From NCBI GenBank assembly GCA_016859345.1, contig CM029126.1, forward strand, positions 13,542,527 to 13,606,526: a stretch of 64,000 nucleotides of DNA, in the 5' to 3' direction. Shown one piece after another: positions 60,301 to 64,000 of this stretch. Source of the stretch: Istiophorus platypterus. Taxonomy: Eukaryota > Chordata > Actinopteri > Istiophoriformes > Istiophoridae. Each line of letters begins with the position of its first letter. Position 1 is the first letter of the stretch. The translations under genes and the position numbers were made by a program. The notes beneath the pieces are model-generated. The model was given only the letters and a program-made list of their open reading frames with translations. It was not told where the DNA came from and made no database searches.

Positions 60301-62300
60301 TTTGTTTTTAATTCTCATGAGATTGACCGTACGCCTTGTAGGATTCAGATTCAGGATGTGTGATAACAGTACACATTTCCTCAGGGGGTGTACAGTGTGC
60401 ATTGGATCGTATTCGGTGTGGTATTCAGACCCAGGATGCTTCATTTCACATCTGACGGCTAGGTTGTGCACTTTGCTGGCATAGTGATGGGTGTAAAGTG
60501 CATCAGTATTTTTAGCAAGTCTTTATTGGATCAGCAAAGAGCAACAACTTGTTTTTTATTTTGTTCATCAAGAGCTTAAGTAACTTATACTTTGGTCAGC
60601 CCAACTTTGGTTAGCAATATGAAATCAGAGGCTTTAAAATCAGTAAATATAGCAAGATTGTGTGGAAAAATTTGTACGTAAATGTTTCATTTTTTCTAAT
60701 ACTCCCTTAAACTTGGATGCATATTTATATTCATGCTTTATCTGTCTTTAATGTGCATGTTTTTTTTTAAAGAACAAAAGCATTACCATGAAGAGACTGT
60801 GAGATTCTCAGATGAACCCTTTGCTGATCTGAAACTGCTTACGCAACATCATGGGCAGCAACCTCACTCTGACATCAGAGGCAAAAAGAAAAAGACTGAC
60901 TAATGCAAGTCAGGCCAGAGGAGAGAACGAGTTAAACTGAGCAGGAGCCGAAGGACAACAAATAGACAGATGGCAAATGAGGTAACATGAGACAACAAAA
61001 AAAAAAAAACTAAATTAATTGTTACTCTGATAAATCCTCACATGATCCAGAGTCATAGTGCTTGCCTTATTCTTCCTGATATTCAGGGATTAATGGATCA
61101 CTTGATGGACTATTAGGAAAGAGCCCAGCTAGCACTTCTAACATTGAACTCCCTGGTCACAGTTTCCCCTTTCCGAATGTTTAACAGTGTGCAGGTGCAT
61201 TGTGTGTTCACACAAGGCTAAGTAACAAAGGATATGGAAATATTTCACATTATAAAGCTCAAGATAATCAATGAAACTGTGAAGATGTATTGTTCCCCAT
61301 TACATCAAATGAAAAATATTTTAAGATGAAAAAATTTGCCATTATGTATTGATGAAATATATTCATCTTGTTTCTACTCAGCGTCTTACTGATAACCACG
61401 AACTAACAAAACCTTTTTCGTTTTTATAAACTGGGATCTTAGAAGCAATATTTGTTGATGTCAACTGGATTACATAGGCTATTAGACATTATCCAGTAAA
61501 GTGACGATCACTTCTGCTGAGCTGGCACTCTAAAATGGGGAGTTTTGGGTTGTCATGGAAACTACCATTGCTGATCATTTGGTTCAGTGCTGCCACCCCT
61601 TCGTCTCTTTCTATTTCCATCTAGTTTTCCCTTCACCACATCTCTAAAAGCGGTGAAAAACAGGAGAACGAGCAAGAGTGCTGGTGAGGTGGCTAACATA
61701 GAGAGCAGAAACATGCTCTAGCTGCCCTGGAAATGTCTCCCTGTTGATTCCTCAGGGTGCAATCAGAGCATGAGGCAGGAGGTATAATTAGCAGAATACT
61801 TTTGGGTTTTGCCTTTGCCCTTTTTATCTTTGTCGTAAGTTTCCCTTTCTTCTTTTTGGATTCATTTTTGTTGAATCAGTATCCTCTTCTTGGTTTCTCC
61901 ATCTTTCTCTTGTTTTTGCAGTACCTGTGCTTTCCTTCAATTTTGAGGGCAGCACTGAGAGAGCAGTGGAAATCTGCTGACATCATTTCCCAAGATCCTG
62001 TCATTGCTTGGCCGGGAGAGAAGGAGGTGGGGCAGAGGAAAGGGGGAAAGATACAGGGAGGAGGAGGGAGGGAAGCAGGACTTGGGCATCAAGAGAGGAT
62101 ACTGCAGCTCCCTTTCAGATTATACACCCTCACTCACTCACACACACACACACACACACACATACACACACACACATACATAGACACACATATTCAGATG
62201 AACCGGATCATGAGGCTCTAAAACACACGCCCACTACAGCAGCATCACTGTGCTGCACCACAGAGAGAGACCAGCCTACACTCCCATCTCTCACTCTTCC
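60301..62300. other. Intergenic region
   Basis: No recognisable coding exon on either strand. A poly(A) run lies near 60998-61009. A hydrophobic 154-codon open frame at 61757-62221 looks like chance reading of T-rich sequence and CA repeats. Confidence 0.55.
62139..62190. repeat. (CA)n microsatellite, interrupted
   Basis: CA dinucleotide repeat with TA interruptions, followed by TC repeats at about 62296-62318 and 62452-62477. Confidence 0.85.
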
Positions 62301-62557
62301 TCTTTCTCTCTCTCTCTCTGTCTCATTCTGCCTCATACACAAACACACACACATAGACAGACACGTGCTGCAGGGAAGATCTGAGTGTTGGGTCGCTGAG
62401 CATTCAGATCCCACCCCCCCATCCCTTCCCCTTCTTCTGCTTTCTCCCTCTCAATCTCTCTCTCTCTCTCTCTCTCACTCCCTCTCCCTGTTCACCTTGT
62501 CTGTTCCGGCTGTATGGTTTATTGTTGCGTCAGAGCCAAGGAGAGCCATCGAGAAGC

Positions 62558-62642
62558 ATGCCGGGGGAGAGCACTCACAGATCTGTCCCTGCCAACAAGC
62601 ATCAGGAGCATGGAGCTGAGGAGACAGGGCTCCCTGGACCAG
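62558..62642 (+). CDS. Possible first coding exon of an unidentified gene (partial)
   Basis: A good donor (GACCAG then GTAGGA) at 62643 closes an exon-like stretch preceded by pyrimidine-rich and simple-repeat sequence typical of a leader. Two starts are possible. The ATG at 62558 reads MPGESTHRSVPANKHQEHG and so on. The ATG at 62610 is in another frame and reads MELRRQGSLDQ up to the donor. I recognise neither. The rest of the gene would lie beyond the window. It could also be an untranslated exon or not an exon at all. Confidence 0.3.
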
Positions 62643-64000
62643 GTAGGACCTCTAAGGTTGGGGCTTGAGAAGGGAGAATGGGGTAATTAAACAGAACGAT
62701 ATGATCAAAGACAGAAACAGAGGCATAATTGGGAAGAGAATAAAGATAGTGTAGAGTGTTTGGGGGCAGGAAGAAAGAAAGGGGAGAGTTAGCAGGATAG
62801 AAAGCATGGCACATATACAGTGACTTCTGGGCCAGTGAGGCTGTGAGAGACTGTTAGATTCACACAATCTGCTTTACACTGCCTCGTGAAGAACAGTTTA
62901 ATCCTCCTTTCTATATGTCTGTTGACATGTGCAATGAGTAAGCTGTGATTCAGCTGCATGTTGTTTCCCCCCAAGCTCCCAACTATTAGCACCCTCCCCA
63001 AAGCCTCCACCCTAAAGCTGTCAACTCCACTCCCCACCACTAGCTCTCCTCAATACTAAATCCCTATTAACAAATAAACTTGCATCTAAATGGAGTATTG
63101 ACTTCCAAAACCTTTGTGCACCTGCCCAGCCCCTATTGTCATCAGAAACCGAGCCCTGTCTTCCCCCACCCAAACCCTGGCCTTCTCACCCCTATCCCTC
63201 CTCCTGCTGCCCTGTCTTTAGCCTAAGGGCCGCACCATCCGCATCCACATCCCCATCCATCCATTAGTTTTGCAAGCTGTAAGGACAGCGTAGAGTTGCT
63301 CCTCCCTTCCCCCAGCCTAAGCAGGAACATGACACAGCAGCATGGCAGAGCACTCTGTAGAAACACACAAACACAACTGCACAAGAGCGAGAGCTTCTGT
63401 CTTTTTATATTTCCAACTGTCTTAAAATATTGTAAGATATTGCTCATGTTGCTGCTATTTATCTAATGTTGTGAAATCATTTCAGAAGTAGGTTAATTAA
63501 GCGTATATGATGAGAGGGAGAGAGTAAAGGGAGTAGGTGAGGTTGGGTCAGTGCAGAAGAGAGATCGGGAGGGTCAAGATTTTATTAACTTCCCCTTAAT
63601 TAGTCAGGCAATAATGGTCAGGGCGGAACTGTCCTCAACAGACCGAAGTCTTTTGAATACTGCATTGCTGACAATTATTGCAATATATAGCTTTCACGAG
63701 TACAAGGTATAGAGCTGTAAACACCTGACAGTGATTATTGATAAACCTGTTAGTAAGAAAACTCCCTGCCTTCTCTCTGCTACAAGTAGTTAACAGTGTT
63801 ATAGTAATTTTAGATATATCACTTCTTTAACTTCATCACAGCACTGATCTGTTCTTAGGCTTGAAATTATTTTAAGCTTTCCTGGCCTAAATCTTGGCAG
63901 AGGAGGGAGGAGAGAGAAATGTCAGATGCTCTGGTTACAACTTGTATTCTGGCACATCGTTGACGAAAAAGGAGAGGTTACAGGAGTTATTATGACTAAT
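62643..64000 (+). other. Presumed intron, no gene seen
   Basis: No coding exon recognised on either strand up to the window end. Confidence 0.45.

Noticed and set aside
61757..62619. Open frames of 154 and 203 codons before the last exon candidate
   Set aside because: Composed of T-rich stretches and translated CA/TC repeats. No conserved motif.
1..64000. Prokaryotic systems, CRISPR arrays, viral genes, tRNA or rRNA genes
   Set aside because: None seen. Repeats are microsatellites or dispersed elements with no regular spacer pattern, and all sizeable coding content is spliced vertebrate genes.

Overview
This window is genomic DNA from a ray-finned fish, most likely a percomorph teleost. The genes are vertebrate, with many short exons and GT-AG introns. 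Exon products match recognisable vertebrate families, simple-sequence repeats are abundant, there is a degenerate Tc1-like transposon, and several interspersed repeats resemble ones I remember from percomorph genomes. No bacterial, viral or CRISPR-type locus is visible.

Layout. 1-6689: non-coding, with a possible upstream untranslated exon ending at 2546 and one old interspersed repeat. 6796-8727 (+): gpr20, an orphan class A GPCR in six coding exons. 10260-21133 (+): slc45a4, a CpG-rich promoter, an untranslated first exon and twelve coding exons. Its 3' flank holds the Tc1-like element at 21691-23318. 25680-40782 (+): dennd3, with an untranslated first exon and a DENN / PH-like / WD40 protein of about 1272 aa. 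42300-51096 (-): atp4a, the gastric H+,K+-ATPase alpha subunit, 24 coding exons and about 1022 aa, with a TATA box upstream. 54493-59802 (+): tbrg4 (FASTKD4), a mitochondrial RAP-domain RNA-binding protein. 62300-64000: what looks like the first exon of another plus-strand gene that runs out of the window and that I cannot name.

How the genes relate. They are independent housekeeping or tissue-specific genes, not an operon or pathway. The gpr20-slc45a4-dennd3 neighbourhood is also found in mammals (human 8q24.3, from memory). The intact atp4a carries the acid-pump signature residues, so the species probably makes gastric acid and has a true stomach. dennd3 and atp4a converge; atp4a and tbrg4 diverge across about 3.2 kb.

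I found no convincing new biological system. The items most worth a second look are local: two frame-required GC-AG introns, a UG-repeat 3' splice site in atp4a, a CA-repeat abutting a weak slc45a4 donor, a Tc1 element that may supply the first canonical poly(A) signal of slc45a4, a TTAA-flanked MITE, the atp4a promoter/leader architecture, and a perfect 10-bp CLEAR/E-box at the tbrg4 promoter. All exon joins were made by eye from reading frame, splice consensus and remembered homologues; none was checked by alignment or RNA data.
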